Positions 21,473-32,214 of a stretch of 64,000 bases of DNA are shown here, piece by piece. Source of the DNA: Cephalotus follicularis (lineage: Eukaryota > Streptophyta > Magnoliopsida > Oxalidales > Cephalotaceae); contig BDDD01001641.1 of the NCBI GenBank assembly GCA_001972305.1, forward strand, positions 124,001 through 188,000, given 5' to 3'. The position numbers were made by a program, and so were the translations under genes. Below the pieces are notes generated by a model, which saw only the letters and a list, made by a program, of their open reading frames with translations, was not told where the DNA came from and did not search any database. Position 1 is the stretch's first letter. Every line of letters starts with the position of its first letter.

Positions 21473-21665
21473 GTGCCAAAATTCTGATTTTATAACTTTA
21501 TTCGACCAACTTTCAACTCAGTTCAATTCAGTCTAATTGCCCTCAATTCAACTCAATAGTAAAAATTAGCTCAATCAAAAGGACAATCATTACATTTTAA
21601 TTCAATGTATATTTCATTCATTAATTGTACAATATACATCGAATTTTAAAATTGCGGTTATTACA

Positions 21666-22620
21666 TTCATTTCTCCATACTCCATCTCGTTTACTACCTT
21701 CAGGTTCGCTCATACCATGTTGATATTTCTGCCAACATTTCCAAATTCCCTCATGTTCCATTCCCCTAAACGTACCCAACACCCCATGATTTTGCTTTAG
21801 GATTTCTCCATCATCTTTCCACCTGCCTGTTTATCCCACTCCTCTGTGATAATTAGCCATACCTAGCTTCGGTCACTCATATAGCCTCAAACCTTGTCAC
21901 CTTTCTTCTTTGCCTTACCTTAGGTTCTTTATGAATTCAACACAACTGGGATGTGATCAAATGTTGTTGTTGTTGAATGATACGTCGTCACCTCTAGAAA
22001 CTACTCATGCCATGTAAAGTTTGAAACGATCCTTTCTAACTGAGACCTTATCACATTTTGCCCTGTTTGTTTGTTACTCCATATGAAACCACCTTCCCCA
22101 CCCCTGTAATTCATTTAAACCATCCCATAGTTAGATAAAGCCCTTTGAAACTCCTGTACTTGCCGTTATACCCTCAAGTTGCCCCCTTTTTCTCTTAACA
22201 TAAATCAGCTCCTCCACACACCCAAGGATATGAGTTGTTTTGGGTCAATTCTCGCAACAGGTTCCATGTTCTATGTCTGTTGTGAGCTTTTGACTATCCA
22301 TAAATCCCCGCTATACACCATGTCCTCCTTTTGAACCGATTATCTATCCATATATGAATCCGAGTAAGACCATACCACAAGCTCAAAATCCTCATCTCAC
22401 AAAAGAGCTAATCCACCACTTCTTCCAATCGAACCAACTACAAATCAAATTAAAAGAAAACTAAGTCTACCTTTTACTTTATGTATCTCTCTATCTACTA
22501 AGCGTGTTTTAGAGAGAAACGCGCATTTGGGGGCTTTGATTTTTAAGTGGTCAATAAGACCCCGCACTGTCTGTTGGTTTCCAAGCCCACAACAGTGTCA
22601 GCATTGGACACTCATTGTGC
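21666..22620 (-). pseudogene. L1-type LINE ORF2: N-terminal endonuclease part (broken)
   Basis: Minus strand from about 22620 down: an ORF2 start-like segment (WNCCGLGNQQTVRGLIDHLK), then a YGQSKAHNRHRTWNLLRELT piece (22220-22300), then SNKQTGQN and LERIVSNFTWHE (22020-22090), FDHIPVVL (about 21950), then an EWNMREFGNV piece near 21740. This is the order of the apurinic endonuclease domain and linker of plant L1 elements. The normally conserved G-D-F-N acid triplet region reads GGADL, with several stops. It joins the RT part at 9426 across the nested LTR and chromovirus. Confidence 0.8.
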
Positions 22621-22815
22621 TCGACAGGGTTGGTCCTCGTCAACCTCCACCGATATCATTTCATCCTCCGCACTCACATCCTTGGCCAATTGTCGAGAGC
22701 ACTTAGTATCATCCTCCCTGGCAGTTGCCTGCCTCTTTTTTGGGCTCACTAGCATCATGCCCAAGCTCTTTGCTTTCACTTCTCAAATGTATAATTTTAT
22801 TAAGACTATTTAATT
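22621..22815 (-). pseudogene. LINE ORF1 tail (tentative)
   Basis: Just upstream of the ORF2 start, the minus strand gives a hydrophilic frame (SEPKKRQATAREDD, DVSAEDEMISVEVDED) ending in a stop near the ORF2 start. This is the position and composition expected for the end of a plant L1 ORF1. No domain is recognisable, so this rests mainly on context. Confidence 0.4.
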
Positions 22816-23005
22816 AAATTGACATTATTATAATTTAAAAATATAAATTGAAATAAATAAAGAGGCACGTATAAAATAAATAATATTTATCTTTCTACAT
22901 CGTTATTATTATTTTTATTTCTAATGTCTCTTTATTTATATTAGTTTATATTTTAATTACTTAGAACTTTATTAATAAATTAATAATTATAATATAGAAC
23001 CTATG
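22816..23005. other. AT-rich spacer
   Basis: About 190 bp of strongly AT-rich sequence with no gene. It separates the LINE 5' side from the Tat-like element. Confidence 0.5.
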
Positions 23006-23010
23006 GTAAT

Positions 23011-23572
23011 TGATGTGGGAATTTTTCTATTTAAAGCATAGTGCCACGTGCCCTCAGGAGAAGATGTCAGATGTCTTTTCTAGGCCTGGACACGTGGCCC
23101 AGCGTTAAAATTTGAATGGCATTAATGTGCCGCGATCCTCGGGCGCTGCCAGCCCACAACCAGAGATGTGCGCATGCACAACACCACGTCCTACAAGGAA
23201 GGAGCACCAAATCCGACGGACATCAAGGGGAATGTCCGGGCTCCTCGGGCATTTTCCTTAGGGGGGACCAATCAAATCTTTTTTCTACGCTCAACAGATA
23301 CATTGGAGGTCTATAAATACAAATTCAATTGACTTCAATCAGGTCAGCCATTTTTGCACTCTAAAAAACCTAGCATTCTTTGTGCAATTACTAACTTGAG
23401 CGTCGGAGTGTCCCCGAGAGAACAACCTTCTGGACCTTCAACCATTGTGCTCATATTGTGCAGGGATCGTCAACCACCAAACGACCTTTCTCGGATAGAT
23501 TCCAGCGTTTCCCTAAACAAATCAAGCCCTTACACTTGAGGTACTGTTGAAGGAAAGTTTTCTGCATCAACA
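23011..23572 (+). mobile_element. 5' LTR of the Tat-like element
   Basis: 562 bp, TGATGTGGGA to CATCAACA. It differs from the 3' LTR by scattered substitutions only. TATA box TATAAATA at 23312-23319 (28687-28694 in the 3' copy). Confidence 0.93.
23312..23319 (+). promoter_or_regulatory. TATA box of the Tat-like 5' LTR
   Basis: TATAAATA within GGTCTATAAATACAAATTC, conserved in both LTRs. Confidence 0.6.
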
Positions 23573-23590
23573 GTTGGCACCGTTTGTGGG
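23573..23590 (+). other. Primer binding site-like sequence
   Basis: GTTGGCACCGTTTGTGGG directly follows the 5' LTR. The related element at 36495-41432 has GTTAGCACCGTCTGTGGG in the same place (minus strand, left of 40958). The TGGC(A/G)CCGTT start recalls the tRNA complements used by Tat-type elements; the exact tRNA was not determined. Confidence 0.6.
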
Positions 23591-23617
23591 AAACGCAGCA
23601 AAAAGCCATCAAGAATC

Positions 23618-25431
23618 ATGCCTCCGAGAAAGACCATCAACAACCACTCCACAACTGGTGGAAGCCAACTTGCCGTTGGAAACAACCTAGCCCAAACCAT
23701 CCAAGTTGCCGCCATCGCCGAGCAGGCTCCCATTACGGGGGAGCAGTTCAATTAGCTGATCCAAGGGGTAGAGCGCCTCACCGATTTGCTGGTCACTAGT
23801 TTGGCCACCCAACAACATGCCGGACCTACTCCGCCAGTCGCCCGAGGAGTTTCTGGTCCTAGCAGGCCAGTGGTGGAGATAGGGCACCCCCAAGGAGCCA
23901 AGCGAAGCCCGCTGAGGGGAGACGGACTTCCCCCGAGGCAGTCAGGGGATAATATTCCCCTGGGGAAGAGACCTGGGATCCATGGATCTCAGAGGGCAGA
24001 GTCCTCATCTACCCGGGATCAGCCCAATGATCCCCTACCAGAGCACTCCAGGCATCAAGCAATGGAGGTGGATCCCCAAGGGGAAGCCAGGGGTGCAGAG
24101 GAGGCACCAGTGCGCTCCAACGCTTCGCGCGGAGCTGGAACGGTGCGGGGAAGCAGGATTGACCGCCTGGCCACATTGGCTGGGGAATTTCATGTTTCTA
24201 GCAGGGCTAAGAACATCGAGGATGTGGAGCAAGCAATGAATAGGAGGCTTGCCGAGGTGGAGAGAAGGCTCCAAGGAGCTGAGAAGCCAAGGGGGTATCT
24301 GTCCGAGGTGCGCAACCTTAGCCCCCACCCCTTAACGTCCAAGATCATGACGGAGCGTCTCCCCAGTGGATTCTGGCTTCCCAGCCTTGCCAAATATGAT
24401 GGCTCCACGGACCCCATCAAACATATGCGCACTTACATTCAAACCATGGTGGTGCACCAGGCCTCAGACGCCACACTTTGCTAAGGGTTCCCGGCAACAT
24501 TGACTAGAGCTGCCCAGTCGTGGTTCTCAACCCTGGCTCAGAGGTCAGTGAAGGACTTTGAACAGCTTACGGAGCTGTTCGTCACCAAATTCCTCAACAG
24601 CACCACACAGAAGAGGAACTCTACCCATCTGATCAACGTGGTGCATGGGAGAGATGAATCGCTTAGAGATTACCTCACCAGATTCAACCGAGAGTCTCTC
24701 ACGGTGAAAGACCTGGAACCTTCGTTTACCATGGCAGCATTGAACAGTGGGCTAAGGAACAACTCGTCCTTCACCTTCTCTCTTATGAAGAAACCTGCGG
24801 TGGATATGGCAGACCTGCTAAGGAGAGCAGAGAAATATGTCAACGCCGAGGAGGAGCTGGCGGCCAGGAAACAGAAAACACCTTGGTCGGGCCATAAAGA
24901 GGGGAGAGGGGAGCATTCACGAAATGCTCCCAGGAACAAGGAGAAGAGGAAGGAGAGGTCAAACCTGCCAAAGGATGACCTCAGACACAAGCTCTCCAGG
25001 AGGGATGATTCATCCAGGGGAGGGGCACCGATCCCATCCTACACAACTTTGCCCCCCTCCTGGACACTCGCATTAGAATACTTGCAGTGGAGCAAGATAA
25101 GGTCCCCATCCAATGGCCCAAGAAGATGAGGTCCCCAACAGAGAAGAGGGACACAGAAAAGTACCGCCGGTACCATCATGACCACGGGCACGATACTGAG
25201 GAGTGCCAGCAATTGAAGAATCATATCGAGGACTTGATTCGGAAGGGGAACCTATGCAAGTATGTGGACAGAGATGCTCCCCAGGGAAGAGGAGAAAAGG
25301 CTCCTCGGCAACAAGAGGAACAGCAGCAGCAACCCAGAGGTGTCATCCACACCATCTCTGGGGGGGTCGCATCTGGTGGCGACCACAAGAATGCTAGGAA
25401 AGCCTATGGGAGGCAGTCCCTTGCTGTGTAA
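23618..25431 (+). pseudogene. Tat-like gag (two in-frame stops and one frameshift)
   Basis: One frame runs from ATG 23618 to 25129, with TAG at 23752 and TAA at 24482. Domains: a Pro/Arg-rich N-terminal part; a coiled stretch (NIEDVEQAMNRRLAEVERRL); KYDGSTDPIKHMRTYIQTM; then the Retrotrans_gag core (FEQLTELFVTKFLNSTTQKR, RDESLRDYLTRFNRESL, LRRAEKYVNAEEEL). Near 25050, in a run of C, the frame shifts. The tail continues in the frame open at 25087-25431, with KYRRYHHDHGHDTEEC, a Tat-type zinc-knuckle-like motif, then a Gln-rich stretch. The shared gag of 36495-41432 confirms both stops are secondary. Gag builds the particle. Confidence 0.92.
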
Positions 25432-26043
25432 CAGGTTCATCACAGCAAAAGGCTGAGGACTGGTGGAGAAGAGGAGGTTATATCCTTCTCGGAGGTGGAC
25501 TACAAGGGAGTACGTCTCCCTCATGATGACCAAGTGGTGGTAACCCTTATAATGGAGCTTTTCACCATGAAGAGGATACTTGTTGACAGCGGCAGCTCGG
25601 CCGATATACTGTACAAACATGCCTTTGATCAGTTGAGGATACCGGTCGATCAGCTGAAGCCTATGAAGACCCCACTGATTGGCTTTGCAGGGGAGATGGT
25701 CCATCCTCTGGGATCCATCGACCTGTTCGTGGTTGCAGGCACGGATCCAAGCCAGACCCAAGTGCAGATGACGTTCCTGGTGGTTGATACACCAAGCCCA
25801 TACATTGCCATAATTGGGCGACCAGGTCTGAACCTAATGGAGGCGATAGTGTCCACAAGACACTTATTGATGAAGATACCTATAAGGTTTGGCATGGGAG
25901 AAGCCAGAGGAGACCAACAGGTAGCAAGGCAGTGTTACAAAACTGCCATCATGGATAAAGGGAAGGACAAAGTACTTCTCATAGCTAACTTGAAACTATG
26001 GGGGGAAGGGAAACTGCCAGAGCTTGGAATGCCGAGCATTTGA
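25432..26043 (+). pseudogene. Tat-like aspartic protease
   Basis: Same frame as the gag tail, entered after one stop at 25429. It contains VDYKGVRLPHDDQVV, then the retropepsin signature ILVDSGSSADILY (D-S-G active site, residues about 26-38 of the open frame at 25495), then GFAGEMVHPLGSIDLFV, YIAIIGRPGLN and MKIPIRFG. These are complete protease landmarks. The frame ends at 26041-26043 (TGA), and no RT follows. A polyadenylation-like AATAAAG lies at about 26090. It would process the Gag precursor. Of all the coding parts in this window it is the best preserved. Confidence 0.92.
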
Positions 26044-26204
26044 GAAAACACTATCAGTGATTTGGTGTAAGTTGTACAAATTCAAGATAGCAATAAAGTT
26101 GATTCTTTTTCAAAATACTTGTTCAAGATCATAGTTCCAAGTTTACAAGGGACCGGAGGACCAATGTTCATGTCCTTAAACCTCTGAACAGCCGCCGATC
26201 AACT

Positions 26205-27115
26205 CCCTCAAGCAGCAAAAAAGCCTCCCCGTCAGAGGAGCAATAAAGCCTCCCCCAGGGGAGCACCAAAAAGCCTCCCCGCCAGGGGAGCAAAAAAAGC
26301 CTCCCCCAGGGGAGTACCAAAAAGACCCCCCCAGAGGACATTTCAAAAAAGACCCCCCAGGGGAGCACCAAAAAGCCTCCCCGCAAGGGGAGCACCAAAA
26401 TGCCTCCCCCAGGGGAGTACCAAAAAGACCCCCCCAGAGGGCATTTCAAAAAAGACCCCCCAGGGGGCAAACCGAAAAAGTAACATCAAGCAAGAGACAA
26501 CCATCGGAGGTCCCCCAAATGCTCAACTTACACTAAGGAGATGGAATCTCACCCCGGCCAGGTACCCAAGGGATCCACCAGGGCTCACCTGACAAAAAAT
26601 CTTCAGGGACCAAGCTGGTTCGAGGTCGGGAGGACGGGAAAAACTAAGAAAAACTTCTTACTCTCCCTTAACGTCTGCGAGCCTCCCCCGGGGGAGCACC
26701 AGAAAGCCTCCCCTAGGGGAGCACCAAAAAGCCTCCTCCAAGGGGAGTATGAAAACACCCCCCAGGGGGCATTCCAAAAATACCCCCCATGGGGCATCAC
26801 AAAAAGACCCCCTAGGGGGCATCACAAAAAGACCCCCCAGGGGACATCACAAAAAGACCCCCCCATAGGGGCATTAAATAACGACCCCCCAGAAAGCATT
26901 ACAGGAAGCCTCCTCCAGGGGAGCATTCAACAAAGCCTCCTCCAGGAGAGCACTTAAAGACTCCTCCAGGGGAGCATTCAACAAAGCCTCCACCAGGGGA
27001 GCATTCAATAAAGCCTCCTCCAGGGGAGCACTTAAAGACTCCTCCAGGGGAGCACCAAATAAAGCCTCCTCCAGGGAAGTACTTAGAGACTCCTCCAGAG
27101 GATTATTCCAAGAAT
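26205..27115 (+). repeat. Minisatellite with palindromic CTCCCC-GGGGAG unit
   Basis: Roughly 26-28 bp units such as AAAAGCCTCCCCCAGGGGAG plus CACC run 26205-26470 and, after a break, 26675-27115, about 25 copies in all. Each unit carries a small inverted repeat CTCCCC-nn-GGGGAG able to form a hairpin. Variants with GACCCCCCAGGGGGCAT alternate with the main form. It lies between protease and 3' LTR. Confidence 0.9.
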
Positions 27116-27545
27116 CCATCCGGGCAGACATGCCGAGCAGTCTGAGCAGACATGCCATGCAGACCAGTGATGTGTGTCTTGGTCGAGCAGCCCAAGAGAA
27201 GGGTAAGATGAACTCCCAAGATGAGGACCAGACGAGACTCCCACGAGGAGGACCAGAGGATACTCCCAAGAGGAGCACCAACAAACATCTTTCCAAACCA
27301 CAGGGAAGGGAGCCCAGTGCCTTGGATCCCCGGCGCCTTCCTTCCTCAGTACCATGGACGCCATGCATGCCACAGGGAAGGGAGCCCAGCGCCTTGGAGC
27401 CCGGAGCCATGCCTCCTCGTCTCCTCAGCAGCCAAGGAGCCCAGCGCCATGCATGCTCCAGTGAATCCCTGGCACCTCGGCTGCAGTGCCTTGCATCTCT
27501 AGAACCACAGTACCCCAGCACGGCACCTCCGACATAGCATCCCAG
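27116..27545 (+). other. GC-rich non-coding stretch of the Tat-like element
   Basis: Imperfect repeats around GGGAGCCCAGCGCCTTGGA and CAGACATGCC. No protein was recognised on either strand. The long minus-strand open frame here follows from repeat composition. Confidence 0.5.
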
Positions 27546-28045
27546 CACGTCTCCTCTGGCATGACCACCTCGGGCACATAGCTCCCAAGGCATTGGTCGA
27601 AGAGCTCGGAACCATGGAAGCTCAGGCATGGGACAGTGGCGCTCGGGCATTGAGCTCGGGTATGGTAGGAGTTCAGGCATGACTGGGAAACTCAGTGCCG
27701 TACCTCGGGTGCATTATCCAGGCTCGTACCTGGCTCCCGGCACCACTAGCGTTCTTTCCCGGTTTCCTACATGGTTCATCACAGTACCTTGGCGTCGTGT
27801 TTTCATGCCTTAGACGCATGCTTGGGGCATGTTGGCGGTGGACGAAGCTCAGTCGTCCGTCGGCGAGGAGCTTAGTGCGTCGCCATACCTGGACGCATGG
27901 CCAGGAGAGCTCAACTCCACCTCGGCAGTCCATGGCGTCGTTGTGCGAGTGTTCAGTTTGTACAACAGGGACACATCAAAATGAGGAAGAGGAAATGGCC
28001 ACATGATGTATGCGTGATGCCAGGCGTGGGCACAAAAATCCAGGG
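27546..28045 (+). repeat. Segment homologous to the inside of the 31684/53649 LTR family
   Basis: 27825-28040 runs parallel to 33430-33590 and 55560-55800. All three have GGC(G/A)GT-G...AGCTCAG, then a CGTCGCCAT-like block, then GACGCATGGCCA, then ATGGCGTCG; the first and third also share TACAACAGGGAC-type and ATGAGGAAGAGG blocks. The upstream part has the same AGCTCGG-CATGG repeats. Neither LTR terminus is present. The segment is therefore an LTR fragment carried by the element, antisense to its LTR sense. Confidence 0.7.
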
Positions 28046-28385
28046 ATGAAATTGTGCGTATGGTTGCATAAGAGCTCTTACTCATGCTCGGTGCATGGGT
28101 GGCGGCATCAGTGCATGGGGTTTAGGGACTACAAAGCTTAGGTGATCTGTCCTAAGGGAATGGCGAATGCCCAGGAATGGCGAATGCACAGCGTACAACT
28201 CAAACAGAGCCCGGGGTAAAAAAGGATGGTATTTCATGAGTACTTGATGACATTTCAAAGACTTTTTTACCTCTTCCCAGGTCAGTTTGTATCCAGCCTT
28301 GCTAGGGAGCTCCGCTCGGGTAAGAACTCTCAACTCTACTCCTCCTCCATTGCCAAGGCTAGAGAAGAAGGACCAGGGCGGCATA
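28046..28385 (+). other. Non-coding tail and polypurine region before the 3' LTR
   Basis: No gene seen. The last part (GAGAAGAAGGACCAGGGCGG, 28362-28381) sits just before the 3' LTR. The same place in the related minus-strand element reads AGAAGGACCAGAGGGGCAAC, so this is the likely polypurine tract. Confidence 0.5.
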
Positions 28386-28948
28386 TGATGTGGGAATTTT
28401 TCTATTTAAAGCATAGTGCCACGTGCCCTCAGGAGAAGATGTCAGATGTCTTTTCGAGGCCTGGACACGTGGCCCAGCGTTATAATTTGAATGGCATTAA
28501 TGTGTTGTGATCCTCGAGCGCTGCCAGCCCACAACCAGAGATGTGCGCATGCACAACACCACGTCCTACAAGGAAGGAGCACCAAATCCGGCGGAGATCA
28601 GGGGGAATGCCCGAGCTCCTCGGGCATTTTCCTTAGGGGGAAACCATCAACTCCTTTTTCTACGCTCAACAGTTACATTGGAGGTCTATAAATACAAATT
28701 CAATCGACTTCAATCAGGTCAGCCATTTTTGCACTCTAAAGAACCTAGCATTCTCTGTGCAATTACTAGCTTGAGCGTCGGAGTGTCCCCGGGAGAACAA
28801 CCTCCTGGACCTTCAACCTTTGTGCTCATATTGTGCAGGGATTGGTCAACCACCAAACGACCTTTCTCGGACAGATTCCAGCGTTTCCCTAAACAAATCA
28901 AACCCTTACATGTGGGGTACTGTTGAAGGAAAGTTTTCTTCATCAACA
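28386..28948 (+). mobile_element. 3' LTR of the Tat-like element
   Basis: 563 bp, the same sequence as the 5' LTR apart from scattered changes. TATA box at 28687-28694. Confidence 0.93.
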
Positions 28949-28979
28949 GTAATAGTATAAATCAATTGACAAATTAACT

Positions 28980-31639
28980 TTATATAACAGGACCCGTTCC
29001 CAAAACACCCGGGACACAAGCTCTGCCGGGGATGGCACACCTGCCAGCAACCCTCCAAACCAAAACCACTCAACAAAGCCCCTAGCAAAAGGCTCCAGGG
29101 GTTTAAAACACAAAGGCCTGAGGTGAAAGCTAGAGCAAGGAACACACGATACCACGCCGTGTCCTAAGAAAAGGGCTGAGGACTCAAAGAAACTATCGGG
29201 GAGCCAAAACTCACCATTTCACTTAAGCCCGAGGAACCCCACACGCGTTCCGCACGTGCTTACCCAACACCAAGGTCTACCAAAAGCACGAGGAGACAAA
29301 CGCTACAACTCTTCACCTCGGCAACAAACTCCTAAGCACTTGGGCCTCAACACGAACTAAGCGTCCGTGGATACCCAAGAACCCCAAACGCCCAAGGAAC
29401 CAAAATGTCCTGGGACACACCAAAGTACCGGGCCAACCTCACGCCCGAGGACTGCCAACTAGCCTAGTGGTCTGGCTACTACTTCCCTTGGACCAGGGAC
29501 AAGCTCGAGCAACGACCGAGATGGTCTGGCTTCCATCCAAGGAAACCTGTCGTGCACTTAGGTCAAATTTAAGGTCAACAGAGCCCAACCACCATCTCCA
29601 ACACATCATACATCCACATCTCACCTCGGGAGTTCGGCACTAAGGTCTAAACAACCTAAAACATCAAGCATCAACAAGGATAAAGATAAACAAATCGCCA
29701 TACCATAGAAGATAAACCTTATACACCAAAATTCTCCAAAGGTTCATATACATGATTGTTTTACAAGGATTACAAAATAACCCAAAAACATAACCGAAAA
29801 GTATGTCCCAAATGCCTGAAGGGGAACTAGCCGAGAAGGCCAGGGGAAGAGCTAACTCCTCGGTCTACCTCGCAACAAGTCCTTAGCATGGTCTGACATG
29901 GGGAAGAACTTCACCTGCTTCCTCAACTGCAAAAACAACAACCTGGGAAGGGATTAGTCCAAAGACTAGTGAGAGGGGAAAGAAGCATTCCTTAACGCCC
30001 AACGACACGAGACACTGAGCAAAAGGTTATGCCAAACTTGCCAACAAGCTCACCTCGGCCAACCATCCGAGGATACTCAACAAGAATTAAAAGACAACTT
30101 GTAGTATATATAGATAGCAAGGATACATATATCAACGATGCTATGAAACAATAGTGTGAGAGATAGAAATAAAGCAAGGTGTCCAAACCCAATTTCTCGA
30201 GGACCCAACAAAAGGATCAAAAACTCCAGGGATCAATTGATCAGAGGAATACTGGTACATGCCACATTACCAAAACCCACCTCGGCCTTTCACCTCGGCC
30301 AATTCCATACATCAGCTGGCGCCGAGTTTCATGGCATCAATACCTTAACAGTCCCTGACTGGAGATGAAGATCATAGGCTTGCAGGGAGTGCATCACCTG
30401 CCATGTATCGATACAGAGAGCCACAAGTCTTGGCCTTCCACCAGAGGTACCGACTGATCAGTGTCGAGCCCAGCCCCAAGGAGGCAAGCAGATCACGAAC
30501 ATCAAATGAGGGGCCAACGAATCACCGCAAGGCACCACCCTCGTCAGCAATCATGTATGAGAACTTCGACTAGAAGGTCAATGAATCACCGCACAGACCA
30601 TCCCTCGTCGGGAATCCCATAGAAAGTATCTTATCGGTCACCACGGTCCCCAGTATCCAGTACCCAAACTCAACAACACATGGTATCAATAGAACATGAC
30701 ATATTTATATGATAAAAGAGGGGACAATACATATGAACCCAAGAACCTCAGGCATACCACAGCTCGGGAAGCAATATCAACAGAAATATGTCAAGATAAC
30801 AAGGAAGAACAACTCCCAGAAACAAGACGCCATGGAAGGAATATATATATACATATCCGAGGACACAAAAATAGCTTAGGACTCTCAATTGTTTCAAGAT
30901 AAAAGAAGGAATGTCTCACTCACCACGTATCCACACCTCTGCACCGCTCCTATAGCTCAAGATCAACGCTCGATTCCTCAGCTACAAGAACAAAGAACAC
31001 AAACTTAGCACAGTCTGTAACAAAAACAGAGGGAAAACATGCATGTAACATTCAATGCATGATTACCTCCTCGGATAGTCTTCCTGACCACCCACAACAC
31101 TCAACATTCCACCATGGAGCATCACATTCACCATCACCATCTTTGCCTTCGCCGTAAACGGGAGGTTTGGCACTCACACTGCCAAACAAACAGAGGAAAG
31201 AAGACGAAGAAATGAAGAGCTCACCTCTACGAACACAAGGTCCAAGATCTTTAAGCAAACTCGTATTCGCCAAAGGAAAACTTTAGAAGAAAAGAGGAAA
31301 GGCACAGAGAACTTACACCTCTCTCTACTATCATTTCTTATGGCACAACAATGACTCCTTACCTGCCTACACTGTCTTAACGTGAGATGGTTATGTGCCT
31401 TGACAAGATAGGACACTGAAATTCCTTACACAACCTGCCACACCCATGTGCACACCACCTACATATTGCCGCCAAAACGCACGTAGCATCAACAACCCAA
31501 ACAACCCAAAAGCCAAACCAAGCCAACCTTTAAGCCCAAACCATAAGTCCCAACTCTTCCCAAAGGAAAAGAAAAACTTTCCAAGGCCCAAAACATACAA
31601 AGTCCAATATCTAAATTGGACTTGGTTCGTTACATTATA
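28980..31639 (-). mobile_element. Solo LTR 28985-31634 with TTATA target duplication
   Basis: Minus strand: 5' end TGTAACGAACCAAG (31634), 3' end CGGGTCCTGTTA (28985), 2650 bp. Perfect TSD TTATA at 28980-28984 and 31635-31639. The 3' terminal CA reads TA. The AGGACCCGTTCCC start on the plus strand and the block GGGATTAGTCCAA (29952) put it in the family of the LTRs at 43957 and 48371. Scattered short frames are not coding. Confidence 0.88.
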
Positions 31640-31651
31640 TATTATATTATG

Positions 31652-31683
31652 TATAAGCATTAGCTCAACCGGTAAACGATATC
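31652..31683 (+). repeat. SINE-like head, left piece (tentative)
   Basis: ATTAGCTCAACCGGTAAACG resembles the A-box head of tRNA-derived plant SINEs (TAGCTCAACNGGTA). After the inserted LTR the sequence continues at 34402 with AATCTAAAGTTTGAGGTTGA, a B-box-like neighbourhood. Short and diverged. Confidence 0.35.
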
Positions 31684-32214
31684 TATCACGCCCCGAACCG
31701 TGGGATGGGCCCCACGACTCGACACGTAGAAATCCGTACAATCATCATCATAATTAAGCATAAAAAAAATAAACTTAAAATAATTCATAACCATAATCAT
31801 TTATTTAATGTGTGGATATATAGACCCAGTTCGAATCATATAAAATACACTGCTAAAAACCAGAATAAATAAATACATAATTTATTTCCTGTAACTTTGT
31901 CCATGGAAGCGTACTGTCGAGGAGGAGAAACTTACTGTACTCTTTATCCTTGCCGCTGCTGCGATGGGCCTCCACCACCTGTTCCTGTACCTAGCCCATT
32001 CAAAGGAATGGGTCAGCAACCCTGAGGGTTGTGTAGGTTACTACATACACGGGCACATACCAGAGGAACAAACAATACAAGCAGAGAAGAAAAAAAATAT
32101 GCAAGCCTACATGAATGCAGATCACAAACCATAACATTACATAATCATCCTTTGTCCTCGGACTACTCTACTCAAATCATACCTATCAATCACTTAACAG
32201 AGGAGTCTAGTCCG

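Larger units (their letters stand above)
19762..21665 (-). mobile_element. Minus-strand solo LTR, right piece
   Basis: Continues the LTR interrupted at 9956, starting with the duplicated ATTAA. It ends at 21665 where the reverse complement reads TGTAATAACCGCAATTTT, the same 5' end as the 988 LTR. The two pieces together give about 2430 bp. The outer flanks, CATAC (9422-9426) and TTCAT (21666-21670), do not match, so no target duplication is seen although the LINE continues across. Confidence 0.85.
23006..28953 (+). mobile_element. Non-autonomous Tat-like gag-protease LTR element 23011-28948, GTAAT target duplication
   Basis: LTRs 23011-23572 and 28386-28948 (562 and 563 bp, TGATGTGGG...CATCAACA). 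Perfect TSD GTAAT at 23006-23010 and 28949-28953. Inside: primer binding site-like GTTGGCACCGTTTGTGGG at 23573, gag (23618-25431), protease (25432-26043), then tandem repeats and non-coding sequence to the 3' LTR. No RT, RNase H or integrase is present, so it must have depended on a relative for movement. The gag and protease have the flavour of the Tat/Ogre branch of Ty3/gypsy (for example the YRRYHHDHGHDTEEC motif). Confidence 0.93.

Noticed and set aside
22547-22813. 88-codon plus-strand open frame
   Set aside because: It is the shadow of the LINE ORF1 end and ORF2 start on the minus strand.
26874-27680. 268-codon minus-strand open frame
   Set aside because: It lies over the palindromic minisatellite and AGCTCGG-type repeats. 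The translation is repetitive (for example EEALLNAPLEESLS), as expected from a 26-27 bp repeat, with no domain and on the antisense strand of the element.
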